A DNA stretch of 64,000 bases from CAVTWY01 sp963738615. GTDB lineage: Bacteria; Pseudomonadota; Gammaproteobacteria; Burkholderiales; Burkholderiaceae_C. Location of the stretch: assembly GCA_963738615.1 (NCBI GenBank), contig CAVTXI010000019.1, forward strand, positions 1,736,001 through 1,800,000, written 5' to 3'. Position 1 is the first letter of the stretch; every line of letters begins with the position of its first letter. Below the pieces are notes generated by a model. That model saw nothing but the letters and a program-made list of their open reading frames with translations. It was not told the origin of the DNA and did no database searches. The translations under genes were made by a program, and so were the position numbers. Below, one piece after another: positions 20,412-28,936 of the stretch.

Positions 20412-21394
20412 ATGGCAGGCAACCCGTTCCCGTTGAAGAAGGAGCAACTGCTCCAGGCCTATCGCACGATGCGCACGATCCGAGAGTTCGAGGAACGGCT
20501 GCACATCGACTTCGCGCGCGGCGACATCCCGGGCTTCGTGCACCTGTATGCCGGCGAAGAGGCTGCGGGCACGGGCATCATGATTCATCTGAACGACGGT
20601 GACCGCATCGCCAGCACGCACCGCGGCCACGGCCACTGCATCGCCAAGGGCGTGGACCCGCTGGCGATGATGAAAGAGATCTACGGCAAGAAGGGCGGCA
20701 GTTGCGGGGGCAAAGGCGGGTCGATGCACATCGCCGACCTGAGCAAGGGAATGATGGGCGCCAACGGCATCCTGGGGGCCGGCGCGCCGCTGGCGTGCGG
20801 CGCGGCGCTGGCGGCCAAGTACCGCAAGAAGGGCGAAGTCGCGATCAGCTTCGTCGGCGATGGTGCGTCGAACCAGGGCACCTTCCTCGAGAGCCTGAAC
20901 CTCGCGGCCGTGTGGAACCTGCCGGCGATCTTCATCGTCGAGAACAACGGCTATGCCGAGATCGACGCCGCGACTACGGCGTGGCGGTCGACAGTTACGT
21001 CGACCGCGCGGCGGGCTTCGGCCTGCCGGGCGTGACGGTCGACGGCACCGACTTCTTCGCGGTGTATGAAGCCGCGGGCGAGATCATCAAACGCGCACGC
21101 GAAGGTGGTGGCCCGTCGTTGCTGGAATGCAAGATGGTTCGCTTCCACGGCCACTTCGAAGGTGACGCGCAGACCTATCGCGGCAAGGGCGAACTGGACG
21201 ACATACGCGTCAACAAAGACTGCATCAAGAAATTCATCGCAGCCGTCACCGGTGCCGGTGTGATCAGCGCCGCCGAGCTCGAGACGATCGACCACGACGT
21301 GCTGGGGCTGATCGAGCGCGCCGTCACCGAAGCGAAAGCCGCGCCGCTGCCTGCAGTGGCCGAGTTGACCACCGACGTCTACGTCAAATACTGA
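20412..21394 (+). CDS. acoA: acetoin dehydrogenase E1 alpha subunit (one frameshift)
   Basis: TPP-dependent E1 alpha subunit that, with AcoB, cleaves acetoin and passes the acetyl unit to the lipoyl arm of AcoC. Typical E1 alpha motifs: RTIREFEERLHIDFARGDIP, THRGHGHCIAKG, and the TPP/Mg motif GDGASNQGTFLESLNLAAVW with NLPAIFIVENNGYAE. One base is missing near 20972, between YAEIDA and DYGVAVDSYVDRA. About 328 residues. Ribosome site aaggagaca precedes the ATG. The acetoin (rather than pyruvate) assignment rests on the acoX/acoC context. Confidence 0.92.
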
Positions 21395-21410
21395 ATCCAA
21401 GGAGCATTCC

Positions 21411-22430
21411 ATGGCACGCAAGATCAGCATGAAGCAGGCGATCAACGAAGCGCTGGACCAGGAGATGGCGCGCGACCCCTCGGTGATCGTGATGGGTGAA
21501 GACATCGTCGGCGGTGCCGGCGGTGACGGCGAAATTGATGCCTGGGGCGGTGTGCTCGGCGTCACCAAGGGCCTGCACGCCAAGTACGGCGACCGCCTGC
21601 TGGATACGCCGCTGTCCGAGTCGGCCTACATCGGCGCGGCCATCGGCGCCGCCAGTTGCGGCATGCGCCCAGTCGCCGAACTGATGTTCGTCGACTTCAT
21701 GGGCGTGTGCTTCGACCAGATCTTCAACCAGGCGGCGAAGTTCAAGTACATGTTCGGCGGCAAGGCGCAAACGCCGGTCGTGATCCGCGCGATGTGCGGC
21801 GCGGGCTTCCGTGCAGCGGCGCAGCACAGCCAGATGCTGACGCCGCTGTTCACCCACATCCCGGGCCTGAAGGTGGTGTGCCCCAGCACGCCGTACGACA
21901 CCAAGGGCCTGCTGATTCAAAGCATCCGCGACAACGACCCGGTGATCTTCCTCGAGCACAAAAACCTCTACGGCCTCGAGGGCGAGGTGCCCGAGCAGAG
22001 CTACGCGATCCCCTTCGGCGAAGCGAATGTGGTGCGCGAAGGCAAAAGCGTGTCGATCGTCACCTACGGCCTGATGGTGCACCGCTCGCTCGAGGCAGCC
22101 GCCACGCTGGCGAAGGAAGGCGTGGAGTGTGAGGTGATCGACCTGCGCACGTTGAGCCCGCTGGACATCGACACCGTGATCGAAAGCGTCGAGAAGACCG
22201 GCCGACTGGTGTGCGTCGACGAAGCCAACCCCCGCTGCAACATCGCGACCGACATTTCGGCGCAGGTGGCGCAGCAGGCCTTCGCGGCGTTGAAGGGCCC
22301 GATCGAAATGGTCGCCGCGCCGCATGCGCCGGTGCCGTTCTCACCGGTGCTGGAAGACGCCTACATCCCCAGCGCCGCGCAGATCGTGGCGGCGGTGAAG
22401 CGCACGATGAGCGGTGGCAAGAAGCACTGA
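21411..22430 (+). CDS. acoB: acetoin dehydrogenase E1 beta subunit
   Basis: Intact 339-residue transketolase-like beta subunit. It begins KISMKQAINEALDQEMARDP, then VIVMGEDIVGGAGG, TPLSESAYIGAAIGAASCGM and RPVAELMFVDFMGVCFDQIF. The C-terminal domain holds CEVIDLRTLSPLDIDTVIES. With AcoA it forms the alpha2beta2 E1 that binds thiamine diphosphate. It starts 16 bases after acoA behind aaggagcat, so expression is coupled in stoichiometric fashion. Confidence 0.95.
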   Translation: MARKISMKQAINEALDQEMARDPSVIVMGEDIVGGAGGDGEIDAWGGVLGVTKGLHAKYGDRLLDTPLSESAYIGAAIGAASCGMRPVAELMFVDFMGVCFDQIFNQAAKFKYMFGGKAQTPVVIRAMCGAGFRAAAQHSQMLTPLFTHIPGLKVVCPSTPYDTKGLLIQSIRDNDPVIFLEHKNLYGLEGEVPEQSYAIPFGEANVVREGKSVSIVTYGLMVHRSLEAAATLAKEGVECEVIDLRTLSPLDIDTVIESVEKTGRLVCVDEANPRCNIATDISAQVAQQAFAALKGPIEMVAAPHAPVPFSPVLEDAYIPSAAQIVAAVKRTMSGGKKH

Positions 22431-22465
22431 ATGCGCTGCGTCGATCTGTAGAAGGAGACATCGAA

Positions 22466-23593
22466 GTGAGCAAATCGAGCGACAAGATCACGCCTATCGT
22501 CATGCCCAAGTGGGGCCTCGAAATGCGCGAGGGCACGGTGACCTCGTGGCTCGTCGAAGAAGGCTCCGACATCACCGTCGGCAAACCCATCGTCGACATC
22601 GAGACCGACAAGATCAGCAACACCTATGAAGCTGGCGACGCGGGCCTGCTGCGTCGGCGTGTCGCGCAAGAAGGCCAGACGCTGCCGGTGAAGGCGCTGC
22701 TGGCGGTGCTGGCGCCCAACGACGTGAGCGACGCCGACATCGACGCGTACATCCAGGCCTACGAAGTCCCCAAGGCCGACGAGGGCGACGAAGAGGGTGG
22801 ACAGGCGTTCGCCTTCACCGCCGTCGACGGCATCCGCGTGCGGCACGCGCGGCGCGGGCCCGAGGCCGGCGTGCCGGTGGTCTTCATCCACGGCTTCGGC
22901 GGCGACCTGGGCAACTGGCTTTTTAATCTCGACGCGATTGCCGAACACCATCCGGTGATCGCACTCGATTTGCCGGGACACGGCCAAAGCGACGTCAAGC
23001 TGCCGGGCGCCTCACTCGGCGCGCTGGCGGCGTTCGTCGGCAAGTTCCTCGATGTGTTGGGTGTCGGGCGCGCGCACCTGGTCGGCCACTCGATGGGTGG
23101 TGCCATCGCGGCGCGGCTGGCGCACCTGGCGCCGCAACGTGTGGCGAGCCTCACGCTGGTCAACGCGGCGGGGCTTGGTTCCGAGATCAATGCCGACTAC
23201 ATCGACGGCTTCGTGAAGGCGCAATCCCGACGTGAGCTGAAGCCGGTGCTCGAACAGTTGTTCTTCGACGGTGCGCTGGTCAGCCGGCCGATGGTCGACG
23301 AGATGCTGAAGTTCAAGCGCCTCGATGGCGTCGAATCGCTGCTGACCGAACTGAGTCAATCGCTTTTCCCCAGCGGACATCAGGCCGAGCAGCCGGCGCG
23401 CGATATCGACACCAAGCGCCACCGCCTGCTTGTGGTTGCCGGCAGCGACGACAAGATCATCCCGGCTGCGCATGCGCGTGCCGCGCCCGCGGGTGCGAAG
23501 GTCGAAGTGTTCGAAGGTGTCGGCCACATGACGATGCTCGAGCGCGCGAAGGAGTTCAACGTATTGCTGAAGGGGCACCTTGCCGAAGGCTGA
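22466..23593 (+). CDS. acoC: acetoin dehydrogenase E2: lipoyl domain fused to alpha/beta hydrolase
   Basis: Intact 375-residue AcoC. Residues 1-85 are a lipoyl domain with the lipoylated Lys in DIETDKISNTYEA, after the GTVTSWLVEEGSDI approach strand. After an acidic linker (PKADEGDEEGG) comes an alpha/beta-hydrolase domain (VVFIHGFGGDLGNW, nucleophile elbow GHSMGG, Asp in VAGSDDKIIP, His in GVGHMT) that replaces the usual 2-oxoacid E2 catalytic core. This fusion is the signature of AcoC. GTG 22466 is used, behind gaaggagac. No E3 (lipoamide dehydrogenase) gene is in the cluster, so E3 must come from elsewhere. Confidence 0.94.
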   Translation: MSKSSDKITPIVMPKWGLEMREGTVTSWLVEEGSDITVGKPIVDIETDKISNTYEAGDAGLLRRRVAQEGQTLPVKALLAVLAPNDVSDADIDAYIQAYEVPKADEGDEEGGQAFAFTAVDGIRVRHARRGPEAGVPVVFIHGFGGDLGNWLFNLDAIAEHHPVIALDLPGHGQSDVKLPGASLGALAAFVGKFLDVLGVGRAHLVGHSMGGAIAARLAHLAPQRVASLTLVNAAGLGSEINADYIDGFVKAQSRRELKPVLEQLFFDGALVSRPMVDEMLKFKRLDGVESLLTELSQSLFPSGHQAEQPARDIDTKRHRLLVVAGSDDKIIPAAHARAAPAGAKVEVFEGVGHMTMLERAKEFNVLLKGHLAEG

Positions 23594-23614
23594 GGACGTC
23601 TGGCCGAAGGCTGA
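23582..23614 (+). repeat. direct repeat across the acoC stop codon
   Basis: gccgaaggctga occurs at 23582-23593, where it carries the acoC stop, and again at 23603-23614, with 9 bases between. A small duplication in the acoC-lipoate-ligase gap; no function evident. Confidence 0.6.
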
Positions 23615-23623
23615 ACGCGGTCC

Positions 23624-24328
23624 ATGCTTCCGATCTTCGGCTTCGTGTGTCGCCATGACCAGCCGCTGGCCGACGGCCCGGCGCAGGAACTGGTGTGGAT
23701 GCAAGGCGCCGCGCGCAGTGGCCGCGCGGCCGCGCACCTGTGGCATGGCTTGCCGGGCCTGATCGTGCCGCGCAGCTACCAACGCGCGCCGCATTGGCGT
23801 GACGCTTGCGCGCATTCGGCCGTGCTCGGTTGGCCGGTGCATGTGCGCGCGTCGGGCGGCGGCCTGGTGCCCCAGGGGCCGGGCGTGCTGAACCTCAGCC
23901 TGGTGTGGCCGGTCGCGGCCCAGCCGTCGATCGACGGCACGTATCGCGCGCTGTGCGACGAGCTGCGTGCGGCCTTCGCGCGGCTGGGCGTGAAGGCGCT
24001 GCCGCAGCCGGTGCAGGGTTCGTTCTGCGATGGCCGTTTCAACCTCGCGGTCGATGGCGCCAAGCTCGTGGGCACGGCGCAATGTTGGCGACGCGTCGAA
24101 GGCGTGCAGGTCGTGCTGGCGCACGCACTGGTGCTGGTCGACGCCGATGTCGATGCGCTGACCGCGCGCTGCAACGCCTTCGAGGCCGCGCTGGGGCACG
24201 AGCGGCGCTATCGCGAACACGCGCTCACGAACCTCGTGTGCGCCGGTGCCGGTGCCGCGGCGGTGTTGGCCGAGGTCGTCATTGCCGAGCAGTTCGCGCG
24301 CGTGCTGGCACCGACATCTCACACATGA
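23624..24328 (+). CDS. lipoate-protein ligase / octanoyltransferase-like protein (BPL/LPL fold)
   Basis: Intact 234-residue BPL/LPL-domain protein. Consistent landmarks: VPRSYQRAPHWRDACAHSA, the glycine-rich RASGGGLVPQGPGVLNLSLV (acyl-adenylate/lipoyl loop) and the Lys-containing DGRFNLAVDGAKLVGTAQCW. It lies 30 bases after acoC, whose lipoyl domain must be acylated. The simplest reading is a dedicated ligase or transferase for the acetoin dehydrogenase E2. Ligase versus octanoyltransferase activity cannot be decided from sequence. Confidence 0.8.
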   Translation: MLPIFGFVCRHDQPLADGPAQELVWMQGAARSGRAAAHLWHGLPGLIVPRSYQRAPHWRDACAHSAVLGWPVHVRASGGGLVPQGPGVLNLSLVWPVAAQPSIDGTYRALCDELRAAFARLGVKALPQPVQGSFCDGRFNLAVDGAKLVGTAQCWRRVEGVQVVLAHALVLVDADVDALTARCNAFEAALGHERRYREHALTNLVCAGAGAAAVLAEVVIAEQFARVLAPTSHT

Positions 24329-24353
24329 CCCGACAACGCAAAGGAGAACCAAC

Positions 24354-24662
24354 ATGGTCTTGATGGAATTCTCGATGGCCCCCGTGGGTGAAGGCGAAAG
24401 TGTCAGTGCGCACGTGGCGCGCGTACTCAACGTCGTCGACCGCAGTGGCCTGCCCTACCAGCTCACGCCCATGGGCACCATCGTCGAAGGCGAGTGGGAG
24501 CAGTGCATGGGCCTGATGACCCAATGCTTCACGTTGTTGAAGGGCGAGTTCAAACGTGTGGCCGTGCAGATGAAGGTCGACTACCGCGACGCGCCGGCCG
24601 GGCGGCTGAAAAGCAAGACCGCCAAGGTCGAAGAGCGGCTGGGGCGCAAGCTGACCACCTGA
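24354..24662 (+). CDS. MTH1187/YkoF-type thiamine-binding protein
   Basis: Intact 102-residue ferredoxin-like protein of the DUF77/thiamine_BP family: LMEFSMAPVGEGESVSAHVA, SGLPYQLTPMGTIVEGEWEQ and KVDYRDAPAGRLKSKTAKVE. Family members bind thiamine or related molecules in the cytosol. ATG 24354 follows aaaggagaacc, 25 bases after the lipoate-ligase-like gene. As acetoin dehydrogenase E1 needs thiamine diphosphate, linkage to acoABC suggests a role in cofactor supply or sensing. It is the last gene of the aco operon, 11 bases from a convergent stop. Confidence 0.85.
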   Translation: MVLMEFSMAPVGEGESVSAHVARVLNVVDRSGLPYQLTPMGTIVEGEWEQCMGLMTQCFTLLKGEFKRVAVQMKVDYRDAPAGRLKSKTAKVEERLGRKLTT

Positions 24663-24673
24663 ACGGCGCATCG

Positions 24674-25354
24674 TCACATCGACACCGACACCGCGCGCCG
24701 AAGGTAGCGCGTGTCGCCCAACTGGCGCAGCATGAAGTCGGCCAGATCTTCCATGCCGATCTTCAGCGCCACGCTTTCGCCGGGGCCGAAGCCTTCGCGG
24801 TAGGTGCCTGTCGCCTCGCCTTTCGCCAGCGCGCCGGGGCGCACCAACGTCCAGTCCAGGCCCGACTGGCTCACGATCACCTCTTGCCGCGCGTGGTCGT
24901 CGAAGGCCTTGCGCAGCAGCAGGCCGAACATCACGCGGCGCCAGAAGAAGTTCAGGTTCGGTTCGCTGTCGCCGGCACCCAGCGTGCTCATGCTGATCAG
25001 CCGCGTGGCGCCGCGTTCGCGCATCGCTGCGGACGATGGCTCGTGCCCGGCTGCGCGAATGCGGCCGCGCCACGCGTCGCCCAGGCACGAGATGACGGCG
25101 CGCGAGCCATCCAGAGCGCCGCGCCACGAAGACGGCTCGAGCACGTCGCCGGCCCGACGTTCCAGACGTGTATGCGCTGCGCCCAGCGCCCCCAGCACGT
25201 CAGGCCGTCGCGTCACCGCCGTCACCGCGTGCCCGGCGGCGAGCGCGCGCGACAGCAGCACGCGACCGAAGTGGCCGGTGGCACCGAAGAGGACGAAAGG
25301 ACGTGGGGAAGGGTGAGGGTCGGAGTGGGAGTCCATGGCTTTACACCGTGTCAA
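24674..25354 (-). CDS. atypical SDR, NAD(P)H-binding protein
   Basis: Intact 220- to 226-residue Rossmann protein. The nucleotide-binding loop is VLFGATGHFGRVLLSRALAA, followed by VTAVTRRPDVLG and the later STLGAGDSEPNL and WTLVRPGALAKGEATGTY segments of NmrA/YwnB-like atypical SDRs. The start is ATG 25354 or, better, ATG 25336 (MDSHSDP). Divergent from a TetR gene through a palindromic operator, so probably controlled by that repressor. The reaction is unknown; many relatives are redox sensors or quinone reductases. Confidence 0.85.
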   Translation of the reverse strand: MTRCKAMDSHSDPHPSPRPFVLFGATGHFGRVLLSRALAAGHAVTAVTRRPDVLGALGAAHTRLERRAGDVLEPSSWRGALDGSRAVISCLGDAWRGRIRAAGHEPSSAAMRERGATRLISMSTLGAGDSEPNLNFFWRRVMFGLLLRKAFDDHARQEVIVSQSGLDWTLVRPGALAKGEATGTYREGFGPGESVALKIGMEDLADFMLRQLGDTRYLRRAVSVSM

Positions 25355-25381
25355 GTTGAGGTGGTCGGATTCGACGCCTGA

Positions 25382-25398
25382 CTTGACAAACTGTCAAG
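25382..25398. promoter_or_regulatory. perfect palindrome CTTGACA-AAC-TGTCAAG, probable TetR operator
   Basis: Seven-base arms CTTGACA (25382-25388) and TGTCAAG (25392-25398) around AAC. A further half-site TGTCAAG lies at 25349-25355. It sits between the divergent SDR and TetR genes, and TTGACA also matches a sigma-70 -35 box on either strand. A repressor here would block both promoters. Binding is inferred from position and symmetry. Confidence 0.65.
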
Positions 25399-25418
25399 CT
25401 ATATCATCGGGCTTGCCC

Positions 25419-26012
25419 ATGAACGACCGCACCACCGACCAAACCCGCCTGCGCATCCTCGAGGCGGCGTGGCGCCAGCTGGTCGACACCGGCGGGCGTG
25501 GGGCGCGCATGGGCGACATCGCGGCGGCCGCGGGGGTGTCGCGCCAAGCGCTGTACCTGCACTTCGGCTCGCGCGCCGAGTTGCTGGTGGCAACCACGCG
25601 CCATGTCGACGAGGTGCAGGGGCTGAGCGCAAGGCTCGCGGCGTCGCGGTCGCAGGCACGCGGCGCCGAGCGGCTCGACGCCTACGTTGCGTTCTGGTGC
25701 GACTACCTGCCCGACATCTACCCCGTGGTGCGCGCGATCATGTCTGCCGCCGACACCGACCCCGACGCCGCGAAGGCCTGGGCCGACCGCATGGACGCGT
25801 TGCGCCACGGCTGCCGCGCGGCCATCGATGCACTCGTCGAAGACAACCAATTGCGCAGCGAGTGGACCGCCGACGTAGCGACCGACGTGCTGATGGGCCT
25901 GATGTCGGTGCGGCAGTGGGAATTCCACACGCAGGTGTGCGGCTGGCCGCAGGCGCACGTGCGCGCGCGGCTGGTGCGCATGGCGCGGCTGGTGCTGGTG
26001 CTGCCCGCGTGA
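25419..26012 (+). CDS. TetR-family transcriptional regulator
   Basis: Intact 197-residue regulator. HTH: RILEAAWRQLVDTGGRGARM then AAAAGVSRQALYLHFGSRAE. The C-terminal ligand domain contains WCDYLPDIYPVVRAIMSAAD and WEFHTQVCGW. ATG 25419 is chosen as the start, since the HTH begins about 20 residues later. Divergent from the SDR gene with a perfect palindrome in between, so autoregulation and control of the SDR are likely. 36 bases upstream of ccmA, but no functional link to cytochrome maturation is implied. Confidence 0.92.
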   Translation: MNDRTTDQTRLRILEAAWRQLVDTGGRGARMGDIAAAAGVSRQALYLHFGSRAELLVATTRHVDEVQGLSARLAASRSQARGAERLDAYVAFWCDYLPDIYPVVRAIMSAADTDPDAAKAWADRMDALRHGCRAAIDALVEDNQLRSEWTADVATDVLMGLMSVRQWEFHTQVCGWPQAHVRARLVRMARLVLVLPA

Positions 26013-26048
26013 CGCCATCCCGTACCATCTTCGGCCGAGTGGACCGAC

Positions 26049-26746
26049 GTGGACGTCATCAACACCGCCGCGCCGCTGACCGCGCGAGGCCTGAGCTGCC
26101 GGCGCGGTGGCCGCCTGCTGTTCTCTGGCTTCGACCTCGAGCTGCGCGCCGGGCAAACGGTCTGGCTGCGCGGCGACAACGGCCGCGGCAAGACGAGCCT
26201 GCTGCGCCTGCTGACTGGCCTGGTCGAACCCGACGCTGGTGAGGTTCGCTGGTTCGGCCTCGCGGCGTCGGCCGCGCGCGCCGCGGCGATGCAGCCGCTG
26301 TACATCGCGCACGCCAACGCGTTGAAGGACGATCTGCGCGTGCACGAAGCGCTGGCCTTCCTCGCGACGATGTCGAACGCGACGCATGCGGGCGACGACG
26401 CGACGCTTGCACGCGCGGTCGACGCTGCGCTCGAGCGCATGGGCCTCGAGCGCATGCCGCGATTCACTGGTGCGCACGTTGTCGCAAGGCCAGCGCCGCC
26501 GCGCTGCGCTGGCGCGGCTGGCCGTCCCGTCGCGCTCGGTGGTGTGGCTGCTCGACGAGCCGTACGACGCGCTCGATCAGGCGTCGACCGCGATGCTCGA
26601 TGCGGTGCTGCGCGAACACACCGCGCGCGGCGGCTGCATCGTGCTGACGAGCCATCAGCCGCTGGGCGAAGGCGCACCTGCGCACACCGAAGCCTGGTTG
26701 CGCGCCCGCGCGGCGCACCAACAGGTCGACCGCGGTTCCGGCATGA
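26049..26746 (+). CDS. ccmA: heme exporter ATPase CcmA (frameshifted)
   Basis: ABC ATPase of the System I cytochrome c maturation complex CcmABCD, which drives release of holo-CcmE. Walker A LRGDNGRGKTSLLRLLTGL, signature RTLSQGQRRRAALARLA, Walker B VVWLLDEPYDALD and switch His in LTSHQPLG are present. GTG 26049 is the start (MDVINTAAPLTARGLSCRRG). A +1 shift near 26462 lies between ERM and RDSLVRT. The end is uncertain: a TGA at 26744 overlapping a ccmB ATG (ATGA) is the likely stop. Confidence 0.88.
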
Positions 26747-27495
26747 CAACGCTGCACGACCACGCGTCGCCGCACGCTGCCCTGTCGATGCCGCGCGTCG
26801 ACCGCAAACCGCCGCGCCGGCCGGCGACCTGCGCGCCGCGTGGGCCCTGGTGCGCCGTGACCTGCGCATGGCCGCGCGCCGCTGGGCCGAGGTCGGCCTG
26901 CCGATCGTGTTCTTCGTCGCGTCGGCGTCGCTGTTTCCGTTCGGCGTGGGTGCCGACGTCGCGGTGCTGCGCCAGATCGCGCCGGGCGTGATCTGGGTCT
27001 GCGTGCTGCTGTCGGTGCTGCTGTCGATGACGACGTTCCACGCCGGCGACCACGCCGACGGCACGCTCGAGCAGTTGATGCTGTCGGGCCGCTCGCCCGG
27101 CGCTGCTGGCTGCGGCGCGTTCGTTGTCGCACTGGTTGATGACGGGCCTGCCGCTGGTGCTGGTGTCGCCGGTGTTGGGCCTGATGTTCGGCCTCGAGCC
27201 CGAACTGCTGCCGGTGTTGATGCTCGGCCTGCTGCTGGGCACGCCTACGCTCAGCCTGCTGGGCAACCTGGGCGCGGCGCTGGTGGTGGGGCTGCGCAGC
27301 GGCGGCATGCTGTTGTTCCTGCTGGTGCTGCCGCTGATGATCCCGGTGTTGATCTTCGGCGCGGGTGCGGTGGTGGCGGTGCAGTCGGGGCTTGGCGCGC
27401 AGGGGCACCTGTCGCTGCTGGCCGCGCTGCTGATCGCGTCATGCCTGCTGCTGCCGTGGGCCATCGGGCAGGCGCTGACAATAGCGGTGGAATGA
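26743..27495 (+). CDS. ccmB: heme exporter permease CcmB (frameshifted)
   Basis: Six-helix permease of the CcmABCD complex. Diagnostic regions: AWALVRRDLRMAARRWAEVG, LPIVFFVASASLFPFGVGAD, IAPGVIWVCVLLSVLLSMTT, DGTLEQLMLSGRSP and LSHWLMTGLPLVLVSPVLGL, ending ASCLLLPWAIGQALTIAVE. Shifts near 26825 and 27105. The N-terminal 25 residues preceding DLRAAW are low-complexity and may be affected by the first shift. The start is placed at ATG 26743. Confidence 0.88.
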
Positions 27496-27504
27496 CGCCA
27501 CGCC

Positions 27505-28293
27505 ATGCGCCACGCACGTCATCGCCACGTCCACCGACGCGTCCACCGTCGACGTGCACGCGCGCGCCTGTTCACCTTCGCCGCGCCGTCGCGCTTCTAT
27601 GCGCTGACGCGCGCGCTGTCGCCTTGGTTGTGGCTCGCCGCAACGGCCTTCGCGGTGTGGGGCCTTTATCTCGGCTTTGTTGTCGCGCCGACCGACGCGA
27701 CGCAGGGCGAGGTGTACCGCATCATCTATCTGCACGTGCCTGCGGCGTGGGTGGCGATGGTGATGTACCTCGCCCTGGCGTTCTGGGCCGCGATCGGCTG
27801 GGCCTTCAAGGCACGCACGGCCACGATGCTGGCGCACGCCATCGCGCCCACCGGCGCCCTCTTCACCTTCATCGCGTTGTGGACTGGCGCGTTGTGGGGC
27901 AAGCCGACTTGGGGAACCTATTGGGTCTGGGACGCTCGACTGACTTCGTTCTTCATTTTGTTGCTGCTGTACCTGGGCTACATGGCACTCGTGGCCGCCA
28001 TCGACGATCCCAAACGCGCCGACCGTGCGGGTGCGCTGCTGGCCGTCGTCGGCGCGGTGAACGTGCCGATCATCTATTTCTCGGTGAAGTGGTGGAACAC
28101 GCTGCACCAGGGCGCGTCGGTCAGCCTGAACGCGGCGCCGAAGATGGCCGCGGTGATGCTTCAGGGCATGCTGCTGATGAGCGTGGCGTGTTGGCTGTAC
28201 GCCTTCGCGATCGTCTTCATGCGCACGCGCGCGCTGATTCTCGAGCGCGAGCGCGAGGCGGCGTGGGTGGGTGAACTGGTGGGCGCACGATGA
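27505..28293 (+). CDS. ccmC: heme exporter protein CcmC
   Basis: Six-TM heme-handling protein that presents heme to CcmE. The tryptophan-rich heme motif is WGKPTWGTYWVWDARLTS, flanked by conserved His residues (YLHVPAAWVAMVMY and KWWNTLHQGASV). The written frame begins with an odd Arg/His-rich stretch (MRHARHRHVHRR). An alternative start is ATG 27492, overlapping the ccmB stop, joined by a frameshift before FAAPSRFYALTRALSPW. The TGA-to-ATG junction with ccmD also overlaps. Confidence 0.92.
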   Translation: MRHARHRHVHRRVHRRRARARLFTFAAPSRFYALTRALSPWLWLAATAFAVWGLYLGFVVAPTDATQGEVYRIIYLHVPAAWVAMVMYLALAFWAAIGWAFKARTATMLAHAIAPTGALFTFIALWTGALWGKPTWGTYWVWDARLTSFFILLLLYLGYMALVAAIDDPKRADRAGALLAVVGAVNVPIIYFSVKWWNTLHQGASVSLNAAPKMAAVMLQGMLLMSVACWLYAFAIVFMRTRALILEREREAAWVGELVGAR

Positions 28294-28434
28294 ACAACCC
28301 CCACACCGCTTTCGTGGTCGCAGCCTACGGTGTGGGCGTGCTGCTGATCGCCTCGAAATCGTGCTCGTGCGCCGCCGCGCTGGCGCGCGCGCGTGCCGAA
28401 GCCGGCAAACCCGTGGTCGACGAACGAGTCATGA
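28290..28434 (+). CDS. ccmD: heme exporter protein CcmD (damaged; fused in frame to ccmE as written)
   Basis: Small one-helix subunit of CcmABCD. MNNPHTAFVVAAYGVGVLLI is the expected N-terminus. The following conserved EIVLVRRRA is in another frame (shift near 28352), and ARARAEAGKPVVDERV returns to the first. As written there is no stop before ccmE, giving a CcmD-CcmE fusion. An ATGA at 28431-28434 marks the likely true ccmD stop and ccmE start. ATG 28290 overlaps the ccmC stop. Confidence 0.7.
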
Positions 28435-28904
28435 CCACAACCACTTCCACCCTCAAGCCGCGCCACAAGCGCCTGATCCTCGTCGCGCTGGTGCTTGCCG
28501 CCGTCGCGGCCATCGTGGCGCTGGTGCTCAACGCGTTCCAGAGCAACCTGGTCTTCTTCTTCTCGCCCAGCCAGGTCGTGGCGAAAGAGGCGCCCATCGG
28601 CAAGACCTTCCGCCTGGGCGGCATGGTCGAAGAAGGCAGCGTGAAGCGCGACGGCACGAAGGTGAACTTCGTCGTCACCGACACCGTGCAGAAGGTGACG
28701 GTGCAGTACGTCGGCATCCTTCCCGACCTGTTCAAGGAAGGCAAAGGCGTGGTCGCGCAGGGCAAGCTGGCCGACGGCGTGTTCACTGCCAGCGAGGTGC
28801 TGGCCAAACACGACGAGAACTACATGCCGCCCGAAGCGGCCGAAGCGTTGAAGCAGGCGAAGCAGGGCGGGAACATGCCGCCGTCGATGGCGAAGAAGCA
28901 GTAA
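28431..28904 (+). CDS. ccmE: cytochrome c maturation heme chaperone CcmE
   Basis: Periplasmic heme chaperone anchored by one N-terminal helix (LILVALVLAAVAAIVALVLN). OB-fold region: GKTFRLGGMVEEGSVKRDGT, VTDTVQKVTVQYVGILPDLF and EGKGVVAQGKL. The heme-linking motif is intact: LAKHDENYMPPE, with the His that covalently binds heme and the following Tyr. Length 157 residues. It receives heme from CcmC and delivers it to CcmF/H. Confidence 0.95.
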   Translation: MTTTTSTLKPRHKRLILVALVLAAVAAIVALVLNAFQSNLVFFFSPSQVVAKEAPIGKTFRLGGMVEEGSVKRDGTKVNFVVTDTVQKVTVQYVGILPDLFKEGKGVVAQGKLADGVFTASEVLAKHDENYMPPEAAEALKQAKQGGNMPPSMAKKQ

Positions 28905-28936
28905 GCACAAGGTCGCAAGCAAACGAGGCAGCTCTT

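Noticed and set aside
26049..28274. Single 741-codon frame from ccmA to ccmC
   Set aside because: It is ccmA followed by part of ccmB and an out-of-frame reading of ccmB/ccmC; the real proteins are separate and in several frames.
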